A stretch of 64,000 bases of DNA from CAKZNE01 sp964485405 (lineage in GTDB: Bacteria; Bacteroidota; Bacteroidia; Flavobacteriales; Schleiferiaceae), in assembly GCA_964485405.1 (NCBI GenBank), contig CAZAJG010000019.1, forward strand, positions 1-64,000. Reading direction: 5' to 3'. Each line of letters opens with the position of its first letter. The first letter of the stretch is position 1. The notes beneath the pieces were generated by a model. It did not search any database, was not told the DNA's origin, and saw nothing but the letters and a program-made list of their open reading frames with translations. Below, one piece after another: positions 52,290 through 61,403 of the stretch. The position numbers were made by a program, and so were the translations under genes.

Positions 52290-54023
52290 CTAGTACACCT
52301 TTGTATTGTCTGGTGAAGCATACCAGTCTGTTTCGTTGCTTCCACCACTTTCTGCCCAGTTTTGAAAAGAGGAATAAGCGGCTAAAATGTCTACCTTTTC
52401 AAGCGGGTGTTTAAAGGATTTATTGCTACTTACAATTTCAATCGCCCAAGGCAATCCGCTTTCGGTTATATAGGTTCCATTAAAATCATCTAAAGTTCCA
52501 TTTAAGGCGGTGTTTGCAGCGGCCGTTGCGCTAAACCCATGCAAATGAATTTCTCTACCTCTTTCTCCTTTGCGGAAGATGTAAAGATCAGGCACTAAAG
52601 TTTGGTTGGTTACACTCGCATTGAAGGTAAGGGTAAAACTAAAAGTTTGTGCCGTTGCAGCAGGACCTACGCCATTGTTTTGATAAAAGCTGTTTTGAGC
52701 GGCATAAACATCATCAAAAACGATAATACCGTTGGTTACATTAGGATCTAAAATAGCATCTCCACTTACGGAATTGATAATGCTTTGATTGAGTGGTGTT
52801 TTATTGGCATCTACCAATACCATAGCCAAACCATTGGAAAGGCCAGAACCCACGGCATCAAGTGTTATGGTAAAAGTGGCATCCACCAAATTGTTAGCGG
52901 CATCTGCAGCAAATTCAACTTGACTGGAAACAACCATGTCGTTAAAATCAAAATCTCCCTTGGCTGGCCATAAATCCTCAAAGGCTAAGGTTTGATAACC
53001 TGTAGTGGGGAAGGCGGTGGCAAAAGCTCTTAAAATATCGTTGGGATAATCATCTAGGTTGTTGGTAATTCCGTCTCCATCATCATCTCCACTTGGGCCA
53101 GCCACATCAAAACTTACATTATCTACCCAGTCGTTATCTCTTACCAAAAGCGCAATTTGAATAAAAGCACAAGTGGTGGGCGTAGTTCCGGAAATAGAGG
53201 CCGTTCCTGCATAAGATGGACCTCCAGTACTATTGCTCATGGAAAATGACTTATTTCCTAAATAGCCACCGCTTGCATCGTAATAAAACATCATAGAAAA
53301 TACATCCTCAGTAGTATACCTGCCTATATTGCCTCTGTAATAGTCAAAAGAACCACTGAATGCCGCATTGCCTAGAACAGGAAAGGACTGATTGATGAAA
53401 CTCCAATTAACGGGGTGTGTGCCTTGATAAACTTGATTGCCATTTATAGTGGTAATGCCTCCATTACTTATTTGTTCGTTCCAAACGCCAGAAGGAATTA
53501 ACGTCCAGTTGTCTCCATAGTTACCAGGTATAATATTGTTTACAGAGAAATCACCGTTAACCACTCTTTCGGCAGATGTTTTAAAGGAAAGTTTGTTTTT
53601 CTTTTGAACGGGCTGTGTATCGTTCGGAGCCATATCGCCTACAGAGAAGTTTAGGGTGCCCCCGTTTGTAACTTCTATGCGTTCTTCTGTATTTGGATAG
53701 AAGAGAAATATTTGAGAAGCATCTTGCGGAAGGGCGTAGTAAAGCTGAGTTTGATTGTTTTCCACTCTGCTTTTGGCTAAAACCTTATCCTCTTCATCCA
53801 TAAGCCAAACGTATTGACCTTCGGTTATGAGATTGTTTTTAGGATTAAGATTAACTTCTAAGTAGCCCTTTTTGCTGCTGCTCCAGTTAAAGCTTTGGCT
53901 TATAGTTAATTCGTTTAAACTACTTGCGTTTGAGGGATTTTCACCGTTGGCCATATTATCCGTTTTAGAACAAGCGGATGCCATTAACAACAGTAAACCT
54001 AGTGATAGAGGTTTGAATTTCAT
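52290..54023 (-). CDS. LruC domain-containing lipoprotein
   Basis: 577 residues. Lipoprotein signal with Cys18 ('LLLMASACSKTDN'). Residues 45-310 are beta-sandwich sequence with a carbohydrate-binding-like segment ('VVNGDFSVNNIIPGNYGDNWTLIP'). The C-terminal half is the LruC domain: 'DDGDGITNNLDDYPNDILRAFATAFP' near 315 and 'TLAFEDLWPAKGDFDFNDMVVSSQVEF' near 350, then 'LYIFRKGERGREIHLHGFSAT' and 'GLPWAIEI'. The Ca2+-type DxDxDG loop is intact. LruC proteins are secreted Bacteroidota and spirochaete proteins of unknown role, often carried on the surface. Divergent from the biotin carboxylase gene. Confidence 0.88.
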   Translation of the reverse strand: MKFKPLSLGLLLLMASACSKTDNMANGENPSNASSLNELTISQSFNWSSSKKGYLEVNLNPKNNLITEGQYVWLMDEEDKVLAKSRVENNQTQLYYALPQDASQIFLFYPNTEERIEVTNGGTLNFSVGDMAPNDTQPVQKKNKLSFKTSAERVVNGDFSVNNIIPGNYGDNWTLIPSGVWNEQISNGGITTINGNQVYQGTHPVNWSFINQSFPVLGNAAFSGSFDYYRGNIGRYTTEDVFSMMFYYDASGGYLGNKSFSMSNSTGGPSYAGTASISGTTPTTCAFIQIALLVRDNDWVDNVSFDVAGPSGDDDGDGITNNLDDYPNDILRAFATAFPTTGYQTLAFEDLWPAKGDFDFNDMVVSSQVEFAADAANNLVDATFTITLDAVGSGLSNGLAMVLVDANKTPLNQSIINSVSGDAILDPNVTNGIIVFDDVYAAQNSFYQNNGVGPAATAQTFSFTLTFNASVTNQTLVPDLYIFRKGERGREIHLHGFSATAAANTALNGTLDDFNGTYITESGLPWAIEIVSSNKSFKHPLEKVDILAAYSSFQNWAESGGSNETDWYASPDNTKVY

Positions 54024-54358
54024 TTTTGGTGCGATTGGGTTTTGTAAAGCACAAAACTAATTAATCCCATCCGAGTACAATCGAATAGTTATGTTAAATA
54101 AAAGGCATCAAATTGTTTGAAAGACAGGTTTTAATGTGTGAAACTGTCGTTTTTATGAGCAAGAGCCCATTTCACTGAATATAGACCCCGCATACATTTA
54201 GATAAAGTGCTCATATCTGGCGTTTTATGGTTGTTTTTTGAAGGTGCTTTCTATGGATTATTTAAACCCTTTGTAAAGGCTCCATATAGGCCTTCCGAAA
54301 TTTAGGTTTAAAATAAAGTGGTCTTATGTTATCTTCGCGCACTTACATAAGCGTATCT
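54024..54358. promoter_or_regulatory. Divergent intergenic region, LruC / biotin carboxylase
   Basis: 335 bases without an open frame. The only candidate signal is TATCTTCG at 54330-54337, one mismatch from TAnnTTTG and 21 bases before the biotin carboxylase ATG. No hairpin or repeat of note. Confidence 0.4.
54330..54337 (+). promoter_or_regulatory. Candidate -7 box for the biotin carboxylase gene
   Basis: TATCTTCG, one mismatch from TAnnTTTG, placed so that transcription would start about 15 bases before the ATG. No TTG at -33. Confidence 0.3.
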
Positions 54359-55840
54359 ATGAATAAGATTCTTGTAGCCAATAGAGGAGAGATTGCTCTA
54401 AGAGTAATGAAATCAGCCCGTGAAATGGGGATTAAAACGGTAGCAGTATATTCTGAAGCTGACCGAAATTCACCTCATGTAAAGTATGCGGATGAAGCTG
54501 TACTCCTAGGACCGCCTCCTTCTTCCGAAAGCTATTTGTTGGGCGATAAAATTATTGAGGCTTGCAAAAAGCTCAATGTGGATGGTATTCACCCAGGCTA
54601 TGGTTTTTTATCAGAAAACGCAGAATTTGCTGAAAAAGTAGAGGAAGCAGGACTCACGTTTATTGGGCCATCTGCAGATTCGATGCGGGTTATGGGTGAT
54701 AAATTATCCGCCAAAGAAGCAGCTAAGAAGTTCAACATTCCCCTAGTGCCAGGTACAGAAGGTGCTATTGATGATGTAGAAGAGGCTAAAAAAATCAGTA
54801 AAGAAATTGGTTTTCCTATCCTTATAAAAGCCTCTGCCGGTGGTGGTGGTAAGGGAATGCGAATTGTAGAAAACGAAGGGGAGTTTGAGGAGCAAATGAA
54901 ATTAGCGGTTTCAGAAGCGGTTTCTGCTTTTGGAAATGGTGCTGTTTTTATTGAAAAATATGTTACTTCTCCACGTCATATAGAAATTCAGGTTTTATGC
55001 GATAAGCATGGCAACCGGGTACACCTTTTTGAAAGAGAATGTAGTGTGCAAAGACGTCACCAAAAAGTAATAGAGGAAGCGCCTTCTGCGGTATTAACCG
55101 ATGAAGTAAGAGCGGAAATGGGACGTACAGCCGTAGAAGTAGCCAAAAGCTGCGACTACATTGGTGCCGGAACGGTAGAGTTTATTCTGGATGAGGATAA
55201 AAACTTCTACTTTTTAGAGATGAATACCCGTTTACAAGTGGAACATCCCGTAACCGAAATGATTACCGGTGTAGACTTGGTAAAAGAACAGATTCAAGTG
55301 GCTCGTGACGAAAAGCTCAGTTTTTCGCAAGAGGATTTAAAAATTCAAGGACATTCTATAGAAGTAAGAGTATATGCGGAGAACCCGATGGAAAATTTCT
55401 TACCAGATATTGGAAACTTAATGGAATACAAAAGACCACATGGCCCAGGTATAAGGGTAGATGATGGTTTTGAGGAAGGCATGGATATCCCCATTTATTA
55501 CGATCCAATGATTTCTAAATTGGTAACCTACGGTAAGGATAGGGAAGAGGCGCGTATTAGAATGATTAGAGCGTGTGAAGATTATAAAATTACCGGTTTA
55601 CAAACCACCTTGGCTTTTGGTAAATATGTAATGGAACACCCTAATTTTATTAGCGGTGATTTTGATACGCACTTTGTGTCTAAACACTTTGATCCTCAGG
55701 ATCTTGTACCTGATTCTTTAGAGGAGAAAGAAGTAGCCGCCTTAGTTGTGGCACAACTCTTGGAAAACCATAAGCATAAAAACAGCGTTGTAAGTGGTGG
55801 AAAAGCCACTACAAGCGCATGGAAAAAGAATCGTACTTAA
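54359..55840 (+). CDS. accC: Biotin carboxylase subunit of an acyl-CoA carboxylase
   Basis: 493 residues from the ATG at 54359 (MNKILVANRGEIALRVMKSA), which matches the family start; an upstream ATG at 54326 would add 11 unrelated residues. ATP-grasp biotin carboxylase marks: 'KLNVDGIHPGYGFLSENAEFAEKVE', 'LIKASAGGGGKGMRIVENEGEF' (nucleotide loop), 'ERECSVQRRHQKVIEEAPS', 'LEMNTRLQVEHPVTEMITGVDLVKEQI'. It carboxylates the biotin of a carrier protein using bicarbonate and ATP. It is longer than E. coli AccC (about 449) and ends in a Lys/Ser-rich tail, and no accB is adjacent, so it could serve acetyl- or propionyl-CoA carboxylase; the symbol is used in the broad sense. Confidence 0.9.
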   Translation: MNKILVANRGEIALRVMKSAREMGIKTVAVYSEADRNSPHVKYADEAVLLGPPPSSESYLLGDKIIEACKKLNVDGIHPGYGFLSENAEFAEKVEEAGLTFIGPSADSMRVMGDKLSAKEAAKKFNIPLVPGTEGAIDDVEEAKKISKEIGFPILIKASAGGGGKGMRIVENEGEFEEQMKLAVSEAVSAFGNGAVFIEKYVTSPRHIEIQVLCDKHGNRVHLFERECSVQRRHQKVIEEAPSAVLTDEVRAEMGRTAVEVAKSCDYIGAGTVEFILDEDKNFYFLEMNTRLQVEHPVTEMITGVDLVKEQIQVARDEKLSFSQEDLKIQGHSIEVRVYAENPMENFLPDIGNLMEYKRPHGPGIRVDDGFEEGMDIPIYYDPMISKLVTYGKDREEARIRMIRACEDYKITGLQTTLAFGKYVMEHPNFISGDFDTHFVSKHFDPQDLVPDSLEEKEVAALVVAQLLENHKHKNSVVSGGKATTSAWKKNRT

Positions 55841-55845
55841 AATCT

Positions 55846-56526
55846 ATGATGAAACGGCATCTAATTCTTATTCTTCTCATTTTTCCCTTACTCAGTTGGG
55901 CGCAACCGGGTAGTGCTGGAGATACATTGGTTAAATATGTAAACAAGACCAATGGTGAGATTTTAGATGCGATTGTGATTGATGGCGATACAGTGCCCAT
56001 CATGATTTTAGATGAGATTTTATTTATAGAAACGCCCACTTTTGATAATAGAGAAGCTCGAAGAAGGTATTACATTTTAAAGCGTAAAGTGTATAAAGTG
56101 TATCCTTATGTAGTGATTGCTGGAAATAAGCTAGACAGTTTGAATCTGGCTCTAGCCCAGATAAAAGGTAAGCGCAAACGGAAGCGGTACATCAAAGAAT
56201 TTCAGAAGTATTTAGAAGATCGTTTTGAAGCGCGTTTGAAGAAACTCACACGTACAGAAGGTCAGATTTTAAGTAAACTCCTGTATCGAGAAACGGGAAT
56301 TACTTCTTATGAGCTGATTAGTAAGTACCGCAGCGGCTGGAATGCCTTTTGGTGGAATGCGATGGCCAATTATTACGACATCAGCTTAAAAACACCCTAC
56401 GATCCTGAAAACATAGAGGAGGATAAACTGATTGAAAATATTCTAATACGCGCTTTTAACACAGGTGAACTGGTTGAACGAGTGCCCATTACCAATATTG
56501 ATCCTCTGGGAGAAGAGGACGACTAA
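55846..56526 (+). CDS. DUF4294 domain protein, periplasmic
   Basis: About 227 residues. Signal peptide (about 1-20, 'LILLIFPLLSWAQ'). The body 'PTFDNREARRRYYILKRKVYKVYPYVVIAGNKLDSLNLALAQIKGKRKRKRYIKEFQKYLEDRFEARLKKLTRTEGQILSKLLYRETGITSYELISKYRSGWNAFWWNAMANYYDISLKTPYDP' is the DUF4294 family, conserved in Bacteroidota and of unknown function. Five bases separate it from the biotin carboxylase stop, so it is cotranscribed. The frame is open back to 55819 inside the upstream gene; the ATG at 55846 is chosen because it begins the signal peptide. Confidence 0.8.
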   Translation: MMKRHLILILLIFPLLSWAQPGSAGDTLVKYVNKTNGEILDAIVIDGDTVPIMILDEILFIETPTFDNREARRRYYILKRKVYKVYPYVVIAGNKLDSLNLALAQIKGKRKRKRYIKEFQKYLEDRFEARLKKLTRTEGQILSKLLYRETGITSYELISKYRSGWNAFWWNAMANYYDISLKTPYDPENIEEDKLIENILIRAFNTGELVERVPITNIDPLGEEDD

Positions 56527-56535
56527 ACGAAAGGT

Positions 56536-57123
56536 TTAGTGTAAGGCTGGCCGCAAGGGTAAGTTGTTTAAAATCTCCGCTTCTTTTTCAGAAAGCTCTT
56601 CCCAACGATTAAATACTTCCTCTTCATCAAAGTAGTTTAAAGCCATTTCCACAAAAATGTTCCCATGTTTAGCTTCAGATGTATAAATCATGTGGTAAAA
56701 CTCAGCCAACTCTTTATCCTGTATGTGTTCGCTAATGAGCTTAAAACGTTCAAAACCTCTATGCTCTACAATAGAGGCGATAATCAAACGATCGCGGAAG
56801 CGTTTGTTGCGATCGGAATGGCAGTTTTTAAGAAGATCTCGCACGTAAGCATCCTCGCCAATAGAATGATTGAGGCTTAAATTGCGATCCTGCATAAACT
56901 TATACACCAATCTAAAGTGCTCCAACTCCTCAATGGCGGTATGGATAAGATCTTGTATAATTTCCTTACGGTCAGGGTATTTAGCTACAAAACTCATGGC
57001 CATAGAAGAAGCCTTCCGTTCACAATCCGCATGATCTTTTAAAAATTCATCAAAATTTGAAATTACACCGTCCACCCACGCTTGTGAAGAAGTAACTTTC
57101 AAACTCAGTTCATTTACCTGCAT
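56536..57123 (-). CDS. miaE: tRNA-(ms2io6A)-hydroxylase
   Basis: 195 residues of the MiaE diiron helical bundle, which hydroxylates the 2-methylthio-isopentenyl side chain of A37 in tRNA. Diiron ligands appear as 'HTAIEELEHFRLVYKFM' (E-E-x-x-H, about residues 62-78) and 'IVEHRGFERF' plus 'YTSEAKHGNIFVEMAL' (E-x-x-H, about 149-164). The start 'LSLKVTSSQAWVDGVISNFDEFLKDHADCERKAS' matches the family's first helices with another Glu. Convergent with the DUF4294 gene and divergent from the glycosyltransferase (56 bases). Confidence 0.9.
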   Translation of the reverse strand: MQVNELSLKVTSSQAWVDGVISNFDEFLKDHADCERKASSMAMSFVAKYPDRKEIIQDLIHTAIEELEHFRLVYKFMQDRNLSLNHSIGEDAYVRDLLKNCHSDRNKRFRDRLIIASIVEHRGFERFKLISEHIQDKELAEFYHMIYTSEAKHGNIFVEMALNYFDEEEVFNRWEELSEKEAEILNNLPLRPALH

Positions 57124-57179
57124 AGCTTCCTTATTTTGCGTAAAAGTATTTCAATTGTTTCAGTAAACCATAGTCCTGT

Positions 57180-58409
57180 TTGAGATCATTTAAAGACATA
57201 GCTGCTTTTTATACCCAGCGTTTCGCTTTTCATAAAACCGCTGTTTTACCAAGTATAGCTTCCAAAGATTTGAAAGTATCTATTGTTATTCCCGCTTTTA
57301 GAGAAAACCTGGAGATGACCTTAAACAGTTTGGCAAAGTGTAGAGATTTTGATTCCAATCAAGTGGAAGTGCTCTTGGTTTTGAATCATGGGATTAAAGC
57401 ATCGGAAGAGATCAAAACGCATCATCAAGCACAATACGAAACCTACAGTGCCCTAGCGTTAGAGAATCAACTAAAAGCATACAGTATACCAGCTTTTGAT
57501 TTACCCAACAAACATGCTGGGGTAGGATTGGCCCGAAAAATAGGAATGGATGAAGCTTTGAAACGCTTCGCTCAAATAGATCACGATGGTTTGGTGGTTT
57601 GTTTGGATGCAGATTGTGAGGTTTCAGAGAACTATGTAAGCGCCCTGTTAAAAGCGGAAAGCGAAGGCGTTGGTGGATTGAGCTTATATTATGAGCATCC
57701 CTTTCAGGGGTTAGAAACAGGTTTTGAGAGACAATCTATCGTTCGTTACGAGATCTTTTTAAGATACTATTCCTTAGGTTTAAAATATGCGGGCTATCCT
57801 TTCCCTTTTCAAACGGTGGGCTCTAGTATGGCGTCCAGAGCCTCTCATTATGCAAAAGTAGCTGGGATGAATCGGAGAAAAGCAGGAGAAGACTTCTATT
57901 TTCTGCATAAGATTTTTCCACAAGGCAAATTTTACGAATGGGTAAACTGTACCGTTTATCCCTCCGCACGAAAGTCGGAACGTGTGCCTTTTGGAACCGG
58001 AAAAGCCATGTTGGCTATGGAAAAAGGAGAAAAAGATTATGGATGGCTATACGATCCTAGGGTTTTTGAAAAAATAAAGCTTCTGCTAGGCAATCTAGAG
58101 TCTATTTACAAAGGAATGCATTTGGAGGAAACCCATTTTCAAGACTTTTTAAAAGCGGAAAATTTAGAGCAAGAACTCCTGGATTTAAGAGATCGATCGA
58201 ACTCCAATTCTCAATTCTATAAAAACTTTTATTTCTGGTTTGATGGTTTTAAAGTGCTGAAATACATACACTTTCTTCAAGGTGTTTATGCCGATATTCA
58301 GAACCTTAAGGCTTGCAAAGCACTTTTGAAATGCAAAGCTCTGGATGAAGAAAATCTGCTTCTTGAGCTTAGAAATATCGAAAAAACAAATCCGCATACG
58401 TATATTTGA
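57180..58409 (+). CDS. Family 2 glycosyltransferase
   Basis: 409 residues. GT-A fold with 'LKVSIVIPAFRENLEMTLNSLAKC' at the start, donor binding around 'VEVLLVLNHG', 'DQDGLVVCLDADCEVSENYVSALL' with the D-x-D motif (about 140-150), and 'GMNRRKAGEDFYFLHKI'. Donor and acceptor unknown. No ATG precedes the first strand: a stop lies at 57171 in frame and the first usable codon is TTG at 57180, so the start is non-canonical. Its stop lies just before the AlkB-like gene, so the two form a transcription unit. A coupled glycolipid or hydroxylated lipid product is possible (inference). Confidence 0.8.
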   Translation: MRSFKDIAAFYTQRFAFHKTAVLPSIASKDLKVSIVIPAFRENLEMTLNSLAKCRDFDSNQVEVLLVLNHGIKASEEIKTHHQAQYETYSALALENQLKAYSIPAFDLPNKHAGVGLARKIGMDEALKRFAQIDHDGLVVCLDADCEVSENYVSALLKAESEGVGGLSLYYEHPFQGLETGFERQSIVRYEIFLRYYSLGLKYAGYPFPFQTVGSSMASRASHYAKVAGMNRRKAGEDFYFLHKIFPQGKFYEWVNCTVYPSARKSERVPFGTGKAMLAMEKGEKDYGWLYDPRVFEKIKLLLGNLESIYKGMHLEETHFQDFLKAENLEQELLDLRDRSNSNSQFYKNFYFWFDGFKVLKYIHFLQGVYADIQNLKACKALLKCKALDEENLLLELRNIEKTNPHTYI

Positions 58410-58414
58410 GAGTG

Positions 58415-59473
58415 ATGCAATACCGGGCCTTAAAATACCTTCTCTCTTATTTTATTCCATTCGGAGTGTTCATCTCCTTTATCAGCACGGGCTGGATGAG
58501 CTATTTTGGGCTTATCGAAGCCTTTTTCATCATACCCGTTTTGGAATTGATATTTGGAACAAACGCCAACAACCTCTCTAAAATGGAGCAAGAGTTGGTC
58601 AGAGACGATAAGCTCTACGATTGGGCGGTTTATCTCTCTATCCCCATCCAGTACTCTTTCCTCATTTGGTTTGTGATTATGATTCCAGATGTTGCACTAT
58701 TCAGCACAGAGTTTTGGGGTAAAACCCTATCCTTTGGTTTACTGTGTGGCGTTATTGGAATTAATGTAGCTCATGAATTAGGGCATAGAAAGGAGAAAAC
58801 GGATAAGGTTTTATCCAAAATTTTGCTTTTATCCTCTTTGTATATGCACTTTTTTATTGAGCACAACTATGGGCATCATAAACATGTAGCCACTAGAAAA
58901 GATCCCGCTACAGCGCGATATAACGAGCCGATTTATTGGTTTTGGATTCGATCCGTTCTGTTCTCTTACATCAGCGCTTGGCGCATTGAGAACAGTCGTT
59001 TGAAGAAAAAAGGCCATTCGATTTTAGGTTGGAAAAATGAAATGATTCGTTTTACGGTTTTCCAAACCGCATTTGTACTCCTTATCTTTTGGTTAGGCGG
59101 CAATCAAGCGGGATGGGCATTTGTTATCGCTGCGTTTTTTGGAATTCTACTCTTAGAAACGGTAAACTACATTGAGCACTATGGCTTGCAACGCAACCAA
59201 CTCAATGCAAACCGATATCAAGATGTGGAAATTACCCACTCCTGGAATTCAGATCATGTAGTAGGGCGAACCATTCTTTTTGAGCTTACCCGTCATAGCG
59301 ATCACCATGCCAATCCGCACAAAAAATATCAAATACTAGAACATGCAGATCAAAGCCCACAATTACCAACGGGTTATCCAGGTATGATGCTGGTGGCGGT
59401 ATTGCCCCCCCTTTGGTTTTTGATTATGAATCCTATTCTCAAGCGAAAAAGGGCGAAAGAGAAGGCTTTGTAA
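58415..59473 (+). CDS. alkB: AlkB-type membrane alkane/lipid hydroxylase
   Basis: 352 residues from the ATG at 58415, six bases after the glycosyltransferase stop; an in-frame TTG at 58406 would overlap it. Six hydrophobic helices. The histidine clusters of the integral-membrane diiron hydroxylases are intact: 'NVAHELGHRKEK' (about 122-133), 'EHNYGHHKHVATRKDPATAR' (about 152-171), 'NYIEHYGLQR' and 'RHSDHHANPHKKY' (about 292-305). AlkB oxidises the terminal carbon of medium-chain alkanes using rubredoxin; no rubredoxin gene is adjacent, so related lipid hydroxylation (for instance of a fatty acyl or sterol-like chain) is also possible. Convergent with fabH. Confidence 0.85.
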   Translation: MQYRALKYLLSYFIPFGVFISFISTGWMSYFGLIEAFFIIPVLELIFGTNANNLSKMEQELVRDDKLYDWAVYLSIPIQYSFLIWFVIMIPDVALFSTEFWGKTLSFGLLCGVIGINVAHELGHRKEKTDKVLSKILLLSSLYMHFFIEHNYGHHKHVATRKDPATARYNEPIYWFWIRSVLFSYISAWRIENSRLKKKGHSILGWKNEMIRFTVFQTAFVLLIFWLGGNQAGWAFVIAAFFGILLLETVNYIEHYGLQRNQLNANRYQDVEITHSWNSDHVVGRTILFELTRHSDHHANPHKKYQILEHADQSPQLPTGYPGMMLVAVLPPLWFLIMNPILKRKRAKEKAL

Positions 59474-59476
59474 ACC

Positions 59477-60490
59477 TTACCAACGGATTAAAGCACTTCC
59501 CCAAGTAAATCCACTGCCAAAGGCTGCCAAACACAATAAATCACCGTCTTTGAGCTTTCCTTCTTGATACGCCTCACTCAAGGCAATGGGTATAGAAGCT
59601 GCCGTTGTATTTCCATAGCGCATAATGTTATTATACACTTTGTCGGCTCCCAAGCCCATCTTAGCTTGTATGTACTGACTAATTCTCAAATTGGCTTGAT
59701 GTGGAACCAGTAAATCAATATCAGAAGCTTGATAACCGGTAGCTTGCAACGCTTCGTGTATCACCTCTTGAAAGCGGGTAACGGCATGTTTAAACACAAA
59801 GTTTCCATTCATGTACGGGTAGTAGCTCAAGTCCTCCGGATCGTTTTCAATCATGATTTTATCTACCCAATGGTGCGTACTTGGACCTAACATGGCCAGT
59901 TCTTTAGCGTGTTTTCCTTCCGCATGCAAATGCGAGGTTAAAACGCCTTTACCTTCTTCTTGGGTAGGTTGCAGAACAACAGCTCCGGCACCATCTCCAA
60001 AAATTACAGAAACGCCACGGCCACGTGTCGTTTTATCTAAACCTTGGCTGTGCAATTCACTTCCAATAAGCAGTATGTTTTTATACATCCCCGTTTTAAT
60101 GAATTGATCCGCTACAGAAAGTCCATAAATGAATCCTGAGCATTGATTTCTTACATCGAGCGCTCCAATTTCGGGTAAACCCAATTGCTCTTGAACCATA
60201 ACACCAGGACCCGGGAAATAATAGTCAGGGGAGAGGGTAGCAAAAATGATAAAATCAACATCCGAAACCTCAATTCCGGCATCTTCAATTGCTTTTCTAG
60301 CAGCTTTTGTTCCCATTACGGAGGGTGTATCTTCACTTCCTTCGGGCACCCAACGCCTTTCTTTTATGCCCGTTCGCTCAGTAATCCAAGCATCGTTGGT
60401 ATCCATTAACTTAGAAAGGTCGTCATTAGTAACAACGTTATCAGGGACATAATGTCCTATTCCTGCTATTTTTGTGGCAATCATACTCAT
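59477..60490 (-). CDS. fabH: 3-oxoacyl-ACP synthase III
   Basis: 337 residues, the normal FabH length. The catalytic triad is visible: C117 in 'DVRNQCSGFIYGL', His in 'LVPHQANLRI' and Asn in 'YGNTTAASIPIALSEA'. Also 'GDGAGAVVLQP' and the C-terminal 'LLCLAAFGSGFTWGSALIRW'. It condenses acetyl- or branched-acyl-CoA with malonyl-ACP to start fatty acid synthesis. Single gene here; the usual plsX/rpmF partners are not next to it, as is common for secondary FabH copies in Bacteroidota. Start could also be Met3 (60484). Confidence 0.93.
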   Translation of the reverse strand: MSMIATKIAGIGHYVPDNVVTNDDLSKLMDTNDAWITERTGIKERRWVPEGSEDTPSVMGTKAARKAIEDAGIEVSDVDFIIFATLSPDYYFPGPGVMVQEQLGLPEIGALDVRNQCSGFIYGLSVADQFIKTGMYKNILLIGSELHSQGLDKTTRGRGVSVIFGDGAGAVVLQPTQEEGKGVLTSHLHAEGKHAKELAMLGPSTHHWVDKIMIENDPEDLSYYPYMNGNFVFKHAVTRFQEVIHEALQATGYQASDIDLLVPHQANLRISQYIQAKMGLGADKVYNNIMRYGNTTAASIPIALSEAYQEGKLKDGDLLCLAAFGSGFTWGSALIRW

Positions 60491-60549
60491 GTTTAAGAAT
60501 TACAAAATAAAACCAAAAAGGATAAATTCGTTTTTTTAATCCGCTTAAT

Positions 60550-60557
60550 TAGATTTG
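60550..60557 (+). promoter_or_regulatory. Candidate -7 box for yebC
   Basis: TAGATTTG matches TAnnTTTG exactly and lies 28 bases before the yebC ATG, giving a leader of about 20 bases. The -33 position is T-rich without a clear TTG. Confidence 0.45.
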
Positions 60558-60585
60558 CAACCTTCAATATAAGACGAAATACAAT

Positions 60586-61296
60586 ATGGGAAGAGCATTT
60601 GAATACCGTAGAGCAGCCAAAGAGAAAAGATGGGATAAAATGTCGAGATTATTTCCTCGGCTGGCGAAAGCCGTTACGTTAGCGGCCAAAGAAGGAGGAT
60701 CTGATCCGGATATGAATGCAGCTCTGAGAACGGCCATTCAAAATGCCAAGGCACAGAATATGCCAAAGGATAATATTGAAAACGCCATTAAAAGAGCATC
60801 GGGTTCGGATGCGGCTAACTATACCGAAGTTACTTACGAAGGAAAAGGCCCGCATGGAGTTTTAGTTTTTATAGAATGTGCTACCGATAATACAACCCGT
60901 ACCGTTGCCAATGTAAAATCCTATTTCAACAAAGCCGGTGGAAGCTTGGTTCCCAATGGTTCTTTGGAGTTTATGTTTAACCGTAAAGCGGTTTTTGAAT
61001 TCGAAAAAACGGAAGAGCTGGATCCTGAAATGATGGAGCTAGAGTTAATCGATGCAGGACTTGAAGAGATTGAAGTAGAGGAGGATATGGTTTACCTTAC
61101 GGGAGATTACACCAGTTTTGGCGACCTATCTTCTGCTTTAGAAGAAATGGGTGTAGATGTTAAAAAGGCTTCTTTACAACGCATTTCAACTAGCCCTGTA
61201 GAGTTTACCGAAGAACAATTGGTAGATATTGAAAAAATGCTCGATAAGATTGATGAAGACGATGACGTACAAGCGATGTTTAACAATATTGCTTAA
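60586..61296 (+). CDS. yebC: YebC/PmpR family translation or transcription factor
   Basis: 236 residues. The start 'MGRAFEYRRAAKEKRWDKMSRLFPRLAKAVTLAAKEGGSDPDMNAALRTAIQNAKAQNMPKDNIENAIKRASG' is the characteristic N-terminal domain of the YebC/TACO1 family, and 'VTYEGKGPHGVLVFIECATDNTTRTVANVKSYFNKAGGSLVPNGSLEFMF' is its second domain. Members bind DNA or relieve ribosome stalling at proline runs. Monocistronic; conserved length. Followed by 107 bases without features. Confidence 0.95.
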   Translation: MGRAFEYRRAAKEKRWDKMSRLFPRLAKAVTLAAKEGGSDPDMNAALRTAIQNAKAQNMPKDNIENAIKRASGSDAANYTEVTYEGKGPHGVLVFIECATDNTTRTVANVKSYFNKAGGSLVPNGSLEFMFNRKAVFEFEKTEELDPEMMELELIDAGLEEIEVEEDMVYLTGDYTSFGDLSSALEEMGVDVKKASLQRISTSPVEFTEEQLVDIEKMLDKIDEDDDVQAMFNNIA

Positions 61297-61403
61297 GATC
61301 ACTTCTCTTTTTTAATAAGGATTTACTGTTAATAGAATTTTTTCTTTGTATTTGAAGCTAATTGGAGATTCTTTAATTTAGAGTTTCTCAAATTTTCCAT
61401 GTT

